NCBI GenBank assembly: GCA_016190985.1
Contig: JACPPI010000007.1
Location: forward strand, 175,577 to 239,576
Length of the DNA stretch: 64,000 bases
DNA from: Opitutia bacterium
GTDB taxonomy: Bacteria > Verrucomicrobiota > Verrucomicrobiia > Opitutales > Opitutaceae
Direction of reading: 5' to 3'
The translations under genes and the position numbers were made by a program. Shown one piece after another: positions 1 to 7,852 of the stretch. Positions within the stretch are counted from its first letter, which is position 1; each line of letters starts with the position of its first letter. The notes beneath the pieces were generated by a model. The model ran no database searches. It saw only the letters and a program-made list of their open reading frames with translations, and was not told where the DNA came from.

Positions 1-1785
1 TTCAGGCGCACAGACTACGCGGAGGATTTGAAGCATTTGCTCATTGGTGGCGGCATCCTTGACGGCGAGGCGGATGGCGCGCGGCCCGAGCCGGGCGCCC
101 ATGCGCACCGCGTCGCGCAGGAACAGGCCCTCGGCCCGCGCCCGGCGCACGACGGTGTCGGCGTCGGGGCCGGGCTCCGGCAGGTGGCAGAGCAGGAAGT
201 TGGCGATGCCCGGCAACACGTCCCAGCCGAGCGCGCGCAGGCCGGTGGCGAGCTGTTCCCGGAGCGCCGCGGTCTCTTGATGGCGGGCGGCGTAGTAGGC
301 CGGATCCTGCAGCGCGCGGACGGCGGCGACCTGGGCCGGCAGGCCGATCACCCACGGCGGCGTGATCGCGCGCAGCGCCTCCAATTGGTGCGGCCCGGCG
401 CAGAGATAGGCGGCGCGCGCGCCGCTGAGCGCGTAGACCTTCGACATGGACTTGGCGACGATCACGTTCTCCGACGCGGCGGCGAAACGCTCGAGCGACT
501 GGTCCGCCCCGGCGCCCGGCTTCGCCAAGGCTTCGCCGGGCACGTATTCGACATAGGTCTCGTCCACCCAGATGCGGGTGTGCCACGGCGCGGTGCGCAG
601 CACGGCCTCCAGTTTTTCGCGCGGCACATGCCGGCCGGTCGGGCTGTTGGGGTTGACGAGGGCGACGAGATCGTAGTCCAGCGCCAGCGCCGCCTGCAAC
701 CCGGTGAGGTCGACCTCATAGTCCCGGGCCCGGTCGAGGGGCAGCCGGTCCACGGCGCAGCCGATGACTTTTTCCAGCACATGGGCGTATTCCCCGTAGG
801 TCGGGTCGAGGATCAGGACGCGCGAGTCGGCCGTCAGCCAGTGGCGGAAGGCGCGAAAGATCAGGTCTGACGAGCCGGCGCCGGGCAGGATGCTTTCCGG
901 CGCCACGCCGCGCGCGGTGGCGATGGTGGCGATGAGCCCGGCGCAATCCGTCGGCGGCGAGGTGCGCAGCAGCCAGGGCAGGTGCTCGGCCAGCGTGGCG
1001 GTCACGCCCGGCGCGGGCGGAAACCACGCGTCGAGCACATCGGCGTTGATGATGTCGCGCCGGCGTTCGAGGGCGTCGAACCTGTCGCCGATGGCGGCGA
1101 AGAACGCCCCGCCGTGAAAGCAGGCCGCCGGCTGGCGGAACGGGAAGGGCAGCTTCCACGCGGTGCGCGCCTCCAGCCGGGCGAGCAGGGGCGAGAATTC
1201 CGCCGCGCACCGGCGCAGGCGTTCGAGGGCGCCGAGAAGGAGGTCGTAGGTCACGGCGCCGGACCGGGTGGAGAGCCCGACCGGCTCCAGGCCGACGCGC
1301 CGGTAGAGGTCCATGACCTCGCGCCGGCCGAGGCCGACGATGCGCGTGCCGCCGTGGGCCTCGACCCAGCGGAAGGCCGCATACATCAGCAGCGTGGCCA
1401 GCTCGCGGCCGCGGTGCGGCTGCAGCACCGTGAGCAGGCGGACCTCGTAGAGTTTGTCGTCGAAGGCGAAGGGCAGGGCGGGGCGCGCGAAATACTTGTC
1501 GACCGAGAACGCCGGGGCGCGCGGCGGGGTGACGCTGATGAAGCCGGCGATGGCCCCGCCGCAACGGACGGTCAGGTAGATGTTCCCCACGTCGAGCGCG
1601 TCGCGCAGCGCGCCGGCGGCATTCACGGCGTGCTGGCCGAGTTCGCGCGCGTAGATCTCGTGGCGCAGGCGGAAGACCTCTTCGCGGTCCTCCGCGTCGG
1701 CGAGGCCGAGGACATACGTGGCCTCGGTCTGCGGGAAGGGGAAGATCTGCGCGGGGCGGCGGGACAGGGCGGCGGGATTGTTCAT
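1..1785 (-). CDS. GNAT acyltransferase / class I-II aminotransferase fusion protein (3' end outside window)
   Basis: An open frame of 595 codons runs from ATG at 1785 to the window edge with no stop, so the C-terminus is missing. Residues about 15-190 resemble an N-acyltransferase of the GNAT fold. Residues about 225-595 are a PLP-dependent fold-type I aminotransferase like histidinol-phosphate aminotransferase. It has an NPNSPTG motif near 377-384, a WVDETYVEY strand for the cofactor-binding Asp, and the Schiff-base Lys449 in SMSKVYALSGARAAYL. The start is preceded by GGAG about ten bases upstream. It lies 101 bp downstream of the aas-like gene on the same strand, separated by a palindromic repeat, so co-transcription is possible but unproven. 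The fusion suggests that one protein transaminates and acylates related amino substrates; the substrate is unknown. The domain calls are firm, the combined role is not. Confidence 0.8.
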   Translation of the reverse strand, partial: MNNPAALSRRPAQIFPFPQTEATYVLGLADAEDREEVFRLRHEIYARELGQHAVNAAGALRDALDVGNIYLTVRCGGAIAGFISVTPPRAPAFSVDKYFARPALPFAFDDKLYEVRLLTVLQPHRGRELATLLMYAAFRWVEAHGGTRIVGLGRREVMDLYRRVGLEPVGLSTRSGAVTYDLLLGALERLRRCAAEFSPLLARLEARTAWKLPFPFRQPAACFHGGAFFAAIGDRFDALERRRDIINADVLDAWFPPAPGVTATLAEHLPWLLRTSPPTDCAGLIATIATARGVAPESILPGAGSSDLIFRAFRHWLTADSRVLILDPTYGEYAHVLEKVIGCAVDRLPLDRARDYEVDLTGLQAALALDYDLVALVNPNSPTGRHVPREKLEAVLRTAPWHTRIWVDETYVEYVPGEALAKPGAGADQSLERFAAASENVIVAKSMSKVYALSGARAAYLCAGPHQLEALRAITPPWVIGLPAQVAAVRALQDPAYYAARHQETAALREQLATGLRALGWDVLPGIANFLLCHLPEPGPDADTVVRRARAEGLFLRDAVRMGARLGPRAIRLAVKDAATNEQMLQILRVVCAPE

Positions 1786-1813
1786 GGGAGTGGCTCCGGT
1801 GGATTGATTCAAG

Positions 1814-1873
1814 GTGGGAGCGAGCTTGCTCGCGACGTTTTGGCGTGCGGGTCGCGAGCACGCTCGCTCCCAC
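1814..1873. repeat. 60-bp palindromic element (type B)
   Basis: The outer arms GTGGGAGCGAG and CTCGCTCCCAC are exact inverted repeats. Inside, the left half folds on itself (CGAGCTTGCTCG) and the right half gives a second hairpin (CGAGCACGCTCG). It fills most of the gap between the aas-like gene and the GNAT-aminotransferase gene. A related copy is at 20498-20544. Confidence 0.8.
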
Positions 1874-1886
1874 AGATGGCAGGCCT

Positions 1887-4025
1887 TCAGATTGTGATCA
1901 GCTTTTCGAGTTCGCGGTGGTTGGTCTTGCCGGTGCCGAGCCTGGGGATGCTCGGCACGACGACGATCTCGCGCGGGGCGCAGAGGTTCGCCAGGCCCCG
2001 GGCCTTGATGGCGGCGCGCAGGTCGGCGAGCTGCAGCCGGGGCTCGTTGGTCACGGCGACGAGCTTCTCGCCCTTGTCCTCGTCGGGCCGGGCGATGACG
2101 GCCACGGCGCAGCGCAGGCCGAACTGCGGGAAGGCGCCGGCGAGGGCGTCCTCGACCGCAGTGAGGCTGACCATCTCGCCGCTGACCTTGGCGAAGCGTT
2201 TCATCCGGCCGCGGATGTGGAGGTAGCCGTCGGCGTCGACGTGCACGATGTCGCCGGTGTCATGCCAGCCGCCGAGCGCGGCGAACTTCGCCTGCGCGTC
2301 GGGGTTGAGGTAGCCCTTCATGACATTCGGCCCGCGGACGTAGAGCCGGCCGCCCTCCGCGACGCCCTCAACGGGCTCGAGGCGGTGGGCGAGACCCGGC
2401 ACGAGCCGGCCGGCCGAGCCGACCGCGGGCTCCATGCGGGTGTTGAGGCTGATCATCGGGCTGCACTCGGTGGCGCCGTAGCCCTCGAGGATGCGCACGC
2501 CGAATTTCCGGGCCCAGGTGTCGAGCGTGGCCGACTGCACCTTCTCCGCGCCCGCGATGAGGTAGCGCAGCGAGTTGAAGTCGTAGGGGTGGGCCTTGCG
2601 GGCGTAGCCGTTGAGGAAGGTGTTCGTGCCCATCAGCACGGTGCAGGCCTTCTCGTAGACGAGGGTCGGCACCACGCGGTAGTGCAGCGGCGACGGATAG
2701 AGGAAGGTGTAGCAGCCGCGCACGAGCGGGAAGAGCGTGCCGCCGAGCAGGCCGAAGCTGTGAAACAGGGGCAGGGCGTTGAAGAACCGGTCGTCGTCGG
2801 CCACGTCGATGACGGCGACGGCCTGGCGGACGTTGGCCAGCAGGTTGCGGTGCGAAAGCTCGACGCCCTTCGGCACGCCCTCGGAGCCGCTGGTGAAGAG
2901 CACGACGGCGGTGTCCTCCGCGCGGAGCGGCGTGTCGCGCAGGCCGGCGCCGCAGGCCAGCGTGTGCCGGAGAAGCGCGAGGAATTTCGCGGCCCCGGAG
3001 ATCTCCGGCCGGATGTCCTCAAGGCAGTGGAAGGTGAGGCCCGCCTCGGCGAGCGGGGCGACGTTGAGCCGGGCCTTTTCCAGAAACCGGCGCGAGGTGA
3101 TGATGTGCCTGAGCCCGGCGAGCTGGACGCACTGCAACATGACCGGGATGCCGGTGGAGTAGTTGAGCAGGGCCGGCACCTTTTGCGCGGCCCACAGGCT
3201 GAGAAGCGTGGCCGGTTGCGCGTTCACGTTGGGCAGGAGCACGCCCACGCGCTCGCCCGCGTCGGGGCCGAGCCGCCGCCGCCATGCGCCGGCGAGCACG
3301 TCGGCCCCGGTCAGCAGGCGGCGGTAGGTGAGTTCCTGGAAGCTCACGTCCTCGAGCGCGATGCGGCCGGGGATGTTGGCAGCGGTCTCGCAGATGGCGG
3401 CGAGCAGGTTGGGCGGCCCGAACTCCATCTCGGCCTCGAACTGCTGCAGGGTCATCCGGTCGCGCAGCCAGGTGGTGACCTTCTGGCGGGCGACCGCGTT
3501 GGAGACATGCTCCAAGGCCGGGGCGGTGAGCGCCGCGCTGAAATGCGCCGTGACGCGCGGAAACCACCGCGTCCAGCCGTGGTGCCGCACGAAGCGCACG
3601 CGCTGCGCGCCGCGCAGATAGCAGGTGATGACCCGGGCGTTGGTCTGGCGGATGAGGAAGCCGGTGCCTTCGTAGATCTTCATCAGCGAACCGTTGAGGG
3701 TGATGCGGCCCTCGGCGAAAAGGACGAGCCGGCCGCCCCGCTTCAGGTGCTCGGCCATGTCGCGCACGGCGTAGGGCGAGGCGTTGTCGACCGGGAAGGT
3801 GCGGGCGTTGAGCATCATCTTCCGGTGGAACCAGCTCGCCTGCGCCGCGGTGCTCGAGGTGACAAATTTCCAGTCGTCGTCGAGCACGGCGGCGAGGAAC
3901 AGCCAGTCGAGCCACGAGACGTGGTTGGGCACGAGCAGCACCGGGCCGGGCGTGTCCAACGCGGCGGTGTTGCAGGCCCGGAACCGGAAGAAGAGACGGG
4001 CGATGAGGCGCAGGAAGAATTTCAT
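1887..4025 (-). CDS. aas: Aas-like bifunctional acyltransferase / acyl-ACP synthetase
   Basis: 712 residues, close to E. coli Aas (about 719). The N-terminal PlsC-type acyltransferase has the HX4D box at His35-Asp40 (NHVSWLDW) and an FAEGRIT block near residue 110. The C-terminal part is an AMP-forming acyl-activating enzyme with a P-loop-like LFTSGSEGVPKGVELSH and a later GYGATECSP motif. In the family, Aas activates a fatty acid on ACP and reacylates 2-acyl-lysophosphatidylethanolamine at the inner membrane. The start MKFFLRLIARLFF gives an amphipathic, membrane-binding N-terminus, and its ATG overlaps the lplT-like stop as ATGA. A much longer open frame extends upstream to 5396, but that part is only the shadow of the lplT-like gene. 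It is the last gene of the four-gene coupled operon. Confidence 0.9.
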   Translation of the reverse strand: MKFFLRLIARLFFRFRACNTAALDTPGPVLLVPNHVSWLDWLFLAAVLDDDWKFVTSSTAAQASWFHRKMMLNARTFPVDNASPYAVRDMAEHLKRGGRLVLFAEGRITLNGSLMKIYEGTGFLIRQTNARVITCYLRGAQRVRFVRHHGWTRWFPRVTAHFSAALTAPALEHVSNAVARQKVTTWLRDRMTLQQFEAEMEFGPPNLLAAICETAANIPGRIALEDVSFQELTYRRLLTGADVLAGAWRRRLGPDAGERVGVLLPNVNAQPATLLSLWAAQKVPALLNYSTGIPVMLQCVQLAGLRHIITSRRFLEKARLNVAPLAEAGLTFHCLEDIRPEISGAAKFLALLRHTLACGAGLRDTPLRAEDTAVVLFTSGSEGVPKGVELSHRNLLANVRQAVAVIDVADDDRFFNALPLFHSFGLLGGTLFPLVRGCYTFLYPSPLHYRVVPTLVYEKACTVLMGTNTFLNGYARKAHPYDFNSLRYLIAGAEKVQSATLDTWARKFGVRILEGYGATECSPMISLNTRMEPAVGSAGRLVPGLAHRLEPVEGVAEGGRLYVRGPNVMKGYLNPDAQAKFAALGGWHDTGDIVHVDADGYLHIRGRMKRFAKVSGEMVSLTAVEDALAGAFPQFGLRCAVAVIARPDEDKGEKLVAVTNEPRLQLADLRAAIKARGLANLCAPREIVVVPSIPRLGTGKTNHRELEKLITI

Positions 4026-5278
4026 GGCGCGGCGGATTTGACCGGGGGCCGCAGCCAGGCGACGAGGAGGGCGACGCCCGCCGCCAGGCCGAGGAACACG
4101 CCGCTGGAGCTGAGCCCGGCCTTCACGCCGGCGAACACGTAGGCGCCGGCCAGCAGCATGCCGAGGTTGTCGAAGAGGTTCTGCACCGCGATGGTCTTGC
4201 CCAGCTTGGCGGGATCGGACTCGGCCTGGAGCGTGGCGTTGAGCGGGATGAGAAAAAGTCCGGCGGCGACGCCGGTGGCGACAAGCAGGAGGACCACGGG
4301 CACGACCAGATGCAGCGGCCCGAGCTGCGCCACCGGGCTGCGCCAGAACCCGAGCGAATCCACCGACCAGAGCAGCGCGAGCAGCCCGGCCAGGAGAAAG
4401 CCGTAGGCCGGGGTGCGGCGCAGGTCGCCGACCGCGTGCCACTGGCCGGCGAGCAGGCTGCCGCCCATCACGCCGACGCTGAGCCAGAGGCCGAGCAGGG
4501 CGATCTGGGTGTTGTCCGGCAGGCGCAGCACCTCGAGGCCCCAGGGCTGGAAGTTGATCTTCATCGCCGCGCCGCAGACCCAGAACAGCGCCGTGCCGAT
4601 GAGCACGCGGGCCAGGCGGGGCGCGTGCAGCAGGCCGCGCAGGTGGCCGGTGAACTCCCGCACGCTCCGGCCGGGCGCGACGTCGGCCTTGTGCGGCGTG
4701 GGCGTCATGAAAAAGTTGAACAGCAGGGCCGCGCCGAAGATGCCGCCGACCACGCCGTAGGAGACGAGCACGCGGTCCTTGAACACATCGGCCAGCACCG
4801 AGCCGGCGATGGCGCCGCCGAGGATGGCGACGAGGGTGAGCAGCTCGACCAGGCCGTTGGCCTTCACGAGGCGCTCGCGCGGGAGGATCTCGGGGAGGAT
4901 GCCGTATTTGGCCGGGCCGTAGAAGCACGCGCCGATGCCGACCATGAGATAGCCGAGGCCCTGCCAAGCCGGACCGAACCACACGCTCAGCGCGCACAGG
5001 CCGGTGCCGAGCACCTTCAGGGCGTTGCCGCCGACCAGCCAGGAAGTTTTGGCAAAACGGTCGTTGAGATAACCCGCCAGCGGCGCGAGCAGCACATAGG
5101 GCACAAAGAGCAGGCTGGTGTAGACCGTGTTGCCCGTGCGCAGCTCGGCGGCGGTGATGGCCCCGGATTTCGCGAGGTAGGTGAGCTGGCCGACGATGAC
5201 GGCGAGGATGGCGTTGTCGCCGAAGGCCCCGAGAAACTGGCCGGCGAGCAGGAGCGGGTAGTTGCGGCGGGGTTTCAT
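4022..5278 (-). CDS. lplT: LplT-like lysophospholipid transporter (MFS)
   Basis: 418 residues from MKPRRNYPLLL, with about twelve hydrophobic segments. The opening NYPLLLAGQFLGAFGDNAIL and the GPAKYGILPEILPRERLVKAN block are hallmarks of the LplT branch of the major facilitator superfamily. E. coli LplT flips lysophospholipids from the outer to the inner leaflet of the inner membrane and hands them to Aas. Here, too, the aas-like gene follows directly. The ATG at 5278 overlaps the rhombosortase TGA (ATGA), which decides this start over a GTG/ATG further upstream at 5305. The 3' end overlaps aas by four bases. Function by family is solid; the link to protein processing comes from its upstream partners. 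Confidence 0.9.
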   Translation of the reverse strand: MKPRRNYPLLLAGQFLGAFGDNAILAVIVGQLTYLAKSGAITAAELRTGNTVYTSLLFVPYVLLAPLAGYLNDRFAKTSWLVGGNALKVLGTGLCALSVWFGPAWQGLGYLMVGIGACFYGPAKYGILPEILPRERLVKANGLVELLTLVAILGGAIAGSVLADVFKDRVLVSYGVVGGIFGAALLFNFFMTPTPHKADVAPGRSVREFTGHLRGLLHAPRLARVLIGTALFWVCGAAMKINFQPWGLEVLRLPDNTQIALLGLWLSVGVMGGSLLAGQWHAVGDLRRTPAYGFLLAGLLALLWSVDSLGFWRSPVAQLGPLHLVVPVVLLLVATGVAAGLFLIPLNATLQAESDPAKLGKTIAVQNLFDNLGMLLAGAYVFAGVKAGLSSSGVFLGLAAGVALLVAWLRPPVKSAAP

Positions 5279-5856
5279 GAGGCGCTGAACGAGGGGGTGC
5301 GGCACATCGCGGAACGGTGGAACAGAAATGCCGCCGCGGCGAGCCCGGCCCCGAGCACATGGGCCGCAGCGGAAGCCTGGTGGACGCCGGTTTCAAACCG
5401 GCTCAGGAGGGGCCCGGCGTGCGTGGCGTCGTGGAGGATTTTCGCCGCGACCAGCCCCAGCAGGCCGATCCACCAACCGCGCTCCGCCGCGCGCGCCTGC
5501 AACTGGACGAGGGCCAGCAGCACAAGCACACCCGTGGCCAGACCCGAGAGGCCCCCATAGGCCTGCATCGCCGGTGTCAGCCCGAGCAGCCCGAGGCTGA
5601 TGAGCGGGGCTCCGACAAGAGTGAACCGCCCCGGCAGGCCCGGCCGGGCCTGCTCCAGCCACGTGCCCGCACCGAGCAGCACGACCAGGTTCCACGCAAG
5701 ATGGGAGGCCGAAAAATGCACCCAGTGGCCGGTCCACAGCCGCCACGCTTCGCCGTGCATGATCGCGGTGCGGTCATAGAGGAAAACCCGCGGCGCGAGG
5801 CCCAGCAACAGAGCCGGGAGCGCAAACAGCTGGAGGTTGGAGCGGAGCGCCTTCAT
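5275..5856 (-). CDS. rrtA: Rhombosortase-type rhomboid protease
   Basis: 193 residues and about six membrane segments, the compact size of rhombosortases. Catalytic features are visible: Ser104 in YGGLSGLATG, His166 in AAHVLGAG, and the conserved His52/Asn56 pair in GHWVHFSASHLAWN. Rhombosortases are rhomboid-family intramembrane proteases that cut the GlyGly-CTERM tail of exported proteins. In Vibrio cholerae this is reported to leave a glycerophosphoethanolamine-containing group on the new C-terminus. The gene immediately upstream encodes a lipoprotein with a suitable C-terminal tail. Both ends overlap the neighbouring genes as ATGA, so translation should be coupled. The alternative is a general rhomboid (GlpG-like), but the missing extra domain and the context favour rhombosortase. 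Confidence 0.85.
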   Translation of the reverse strand: MKALRSNLQLFALPALLLGLAPRVFLYDRTAIMHGEAWRLWTGHWVHFSASHLAWNLVVLLGAGTWLEQARPGLPGRFTLVGAPLISLGLLGLTPAMQAYGGLSGLATGVLVLLALVQLQARAAERGWWIGLLGLVAAKILHDATHAGPLLSRFETGVHQASAAAHVLGAGLAAAAFLFHRSAMCRTPSFSAS

Positions 5857-6734
5857 TTGCGGCTGGCGGCAAAGCGGCCGGCGAGGATCAGGGCGAAAAG
5901 CGCGGCGAACCAGCCGTCGAGCGCGCCGGCCCCGGTGTAGCCCGGCTTGTGCTCGATGCGGATGTTCTGCGGCTCCTCCTTGGCGCGGACCTTGAAGAGT
6001 TCGAGTTCCTGCGCGAGGTTGGCCGTCATCTGGGCGGAGGCGTCCTCGATGCCCTTGGCCGAGGCCTGTTGCAGGAAATAATCGGCGCGGAACAGTGTGG
6101 AGTGGTTCTGGACCGTGCTGGTCCCGGGGGCGCGGAACAACAGGCTGCGGCTCGGGATGTCGTAGACGACCGCCTCCATCAGCGTGTGCGTGCTGTTGCG
6201 CTGGGCGGGCACGAGGTAGGCACCGACGATCGTCCAGTAGGCGAGGCCCGCCTCCGTCTCGGTGGAGTTCTGCGCCTGGTCGTAGGCGATGAGGGCGACG
6301 ACATCGATGCCCAGCATGGCGCGCAGCTGGTCGAGGTTTTCAAAGCCGCCGCCGGGCCGGAGGTAGGTGGTGGGGATGATCTCGATGGATTGGACAAAGG
6401 GCAGGGCCTTGAACTGGCCGGCGACCTTCCGCAGCAGCTCGGTCCTCTGCTGTTCGGTGAAGTTGGCCTGGATCGGCCGGAAGCCGCCGCGGCCGTCGCC
6501 CAGCCCGGCCGGGATGAAGGCCACGCCGACGCGCAGCGGCAGGCGCAGCGTCGGGATCTGCGGCTGGATGAAGGGCTGGTCTTTGTCGGGATAGAGGAAC
6601 TGGACAACGCTGCTGGCCTCGTGATGGCGGCGGTTGCTCCAGCCGACGCAGCCGGTGAACATTGACAACAGCATCAGCCCGAGCAGCGCCAGGGCGACGA
6701 GGCGGGGGACTTGGAGGGAGAGCTTGTTTTCCAT
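5853..6734 (-). CDS. Rhombotarget-type lipoprotein
   Basis: 293 residues. The N-terminus is a lipoprotein signal peptide ending MFTGC, with Cys29 as the likely lipidation site. The body contains an FIPAGLGDGRGGF segment and a soluble mixed alpha/beta region without a known catalytic motif. The last 28 residues have a sorting-tail shape: a small flexible stretch (YTGAGALDG), a hydrophobic helix (WFAALFALILAG) and a basic end (RFAASRK), as in GlyGly-CTERM-like substrates. It is the first gene of the operon and overlaps the rhombosortase start as ATGA. I recognise it as the family named rhombotarget lipoprotein because of this pairing. A protein with lipid at its N-terminus and cleavage at its C-terminus would be doubly processed. 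Its biological role is unknown. Confidence 0.8.
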   Translation of the reverse strand: MENKLSLQVPRLVALALLGLMLLSMFTGCVGWSNRRHHEASSVVQFLYPDKDQPFIQPQIPTLRLPLRVGVAFIPAGLGDGRGGFRPIQANFTEQQRTELLRKVAGQFKALPFVQSIEIIPTTYLRPGGGFENLDQLRAMLGIDVVALIAYDQAQNSTETEAGLAYWTIVGAYLVPAQRNSTHTLMEAVVYDIPSRSLLFRAPGTSTVQNHSTLFRADYFLQQASAKGIEDASAQMTANLAQELELFKVRAKEEPQNIRIEHKPGYTGAGALDGWFAALFALILAGRFAASRK

Positions 6735-6947
6735 GCGGCGAGACTACCCGAAAGCCCCGCCGGGGCGTTAATCGATAAACCCGATGCGGGCCATTGAGCC
6801 GGGCAATGGGATTGCAGGAAGGAGGAGCGCGCTGATCCCGGCGCGCCAGGGATACCGGCCGGTGGGAAAAGCGCGTTGGGGTCAACGCGCTCCACCATCG
6901 AAACTATATTGCGTAACACCCCACCGGATGCAGGCTCCGGACCCAGC
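6735..6947. promoter_or_regulatory. Divergent control region between the rhombosortase operon and lysR
   Basis: This 213-bp gap separates the lipoprotein operon (leftward) from the LysR gene (rightward), the usual geometry for a LysR regulator and its target. An AT-rich, partly dyad segment (GTTAATCGATAAAC, about 6767-6780) stands out in the GC-rich surroundings and is a candidate binding or promoter site. A half copy of the type A palindrome sits at 6871-6896. No clear -35/-10 pair is claimed. Confidence 0.35.
6871..6896. repeat. Half copy of type A palindromic element
   Basis: The segment GCGCGTTGGGGTCAACGCGC folds as one hairpin and is followed by TCCACC. It equals the right half of the elements at 10307-10365 and, on the other strand, 50216-50278. 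The left half is absent here. Confidence 0.7.
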
Positions 6948-7850
6948 ATGAACATCCACCACCTGGAACTGTTCTACTATGTGGCGCGGCACGGCGGCAT
7001 CAGCCGCGCGGTGCGCAACATGCCCTACGGCATCCAGCAGCCGGCGGTCAGCAGCCAGATTTTGCTCCTGGAGGAGGACCTGGGCGCGAAGCTGTTCGAG
7101 CGCCAGCCCTTCAAGCTCACCCGCGAGGGCGAGGAGCTTTACGCGTTCGTCCGGCCCTTCTTCGACAACCTCTTCCCGATGGCGGAGAAGCTGCGCAAGC
7201 AGTCCGCGCCGTCGCTGCGCATCGGCGCCTCCGAGCTGGTGCTGCGCGACTACCTGCCGACGGTCGTCGAGCAATTGCGCCGCCACGAGCCGCGGCTGCG
7301 GCTCGGCCTGCGCTCGGGCTTCCAGGGCGAGATGGAAAAATGGCTGCTCGACCGCGAGATCGACCTCGCCGTCGTGCCGCTGGAGAGCAAGCCCCCGGCG
7401 CGGGTGCGCTGCCTGCGCCTGCTGCGGCTGCCCCTCGTGCTGCTCGTCCACAAAAAATCAAAATTGAAGTCCGCCGCCACACTGTGGGAACAGGGCGAGA
7501 TCGGGGAGCCGCTCATCTGCCTGCCGGCGACGGAGCTGGTGACGAAGAATTTCCGGCGGGGCCTGCAGCGCCGGCAACTGGACTGGCCGCATTCGATCGA
7601 GGCCAGTTCCACGGAGCTGGTGACCCGTTATGTCGCCAACGGCTACGGCATCGGCGTGAGCCTCGGCCAGACCGAGGTGGTCAAACACCCGGACGTGCGC
7701 GTGCTGCCGCTCGAGGGCTTTGACCCGATCGAAATGGCCGCGCTGTGGAGCGGCGAGCCGTCGCCGCTCGTGCGCGTGGTGCTGGCGGAGGCGCAGCGCT
7801 ACGTGGCGCAGCACTGGCCCGGCCTGGCGGTGGCGGACCAAATCGGCTGA
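6948..7850 (+). CDS. LysR-family transcriptional regulator
   Basis: 300 residues. The N-terminal winged helix-turn-helix is typical of LysR proteins (MNIHHLELFYYVARHGGISRAV, then QQPAVSSQILLLEEDLGAKLFERQ). A periplasmic-binding-protein-like effector domain follows from about residue 90. The ATG at 6948 gives the canonical LysR start; an upstream in-frame start at 6876 would add residues coded by the repeat and is rejected. The gene is divergent from the rhombosortase operon and convergent with the DUF885 gene, two bases apart at the stops. LysR proteins often control the divergent neighbour, so the operon is the first candidate target. The effector is unknown. Confidence 0.92.
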   Translation: MNIHHLELFYYVARHGGISRAVRNMPYGIQQPAVSSQILLLEEDLGAKLFERQPFKLTREGEELYAFVRPFFDNLFPMAEKLRKQSAPSLRIGASELVLRDYLPTVVEQLRRHEPRLRLGLRSGFQGEMEKWLLDREIDLAVVPLESKPPARVRCLRLLRLPLVLLVHKKSKLKSAATLWEQGEIGEPLICLPATELVTKNFRRGLQRRQLDWPHSIEASSTELVTRYVANGYGIGVSLGQTEVVKHPDVRVLPLEGFDPIEMAALWSGEPSPLVRVVLAEAQRYVAQHWPGLAVADQIG

Positions 7851-7852
7851 GG

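Noticed and set aside
1845..4142. A 765-codon plus-strand open frame over the aas-like gene
   Set aside because: It is Arg/Gly/Ala/Glu-rich without domains and lies antisense to a gene with clear catalytic motifs; high GC leaves such shadow frames open.
4026..5396. Upstream extension of the aas-like frame, giving a 1169-residue fusion
   Set aside because: The added part is a shifted-frame shadow of the LplT-like gene; the ATGA overlap at 4025 and the PlsC start mark the real N-terminus.
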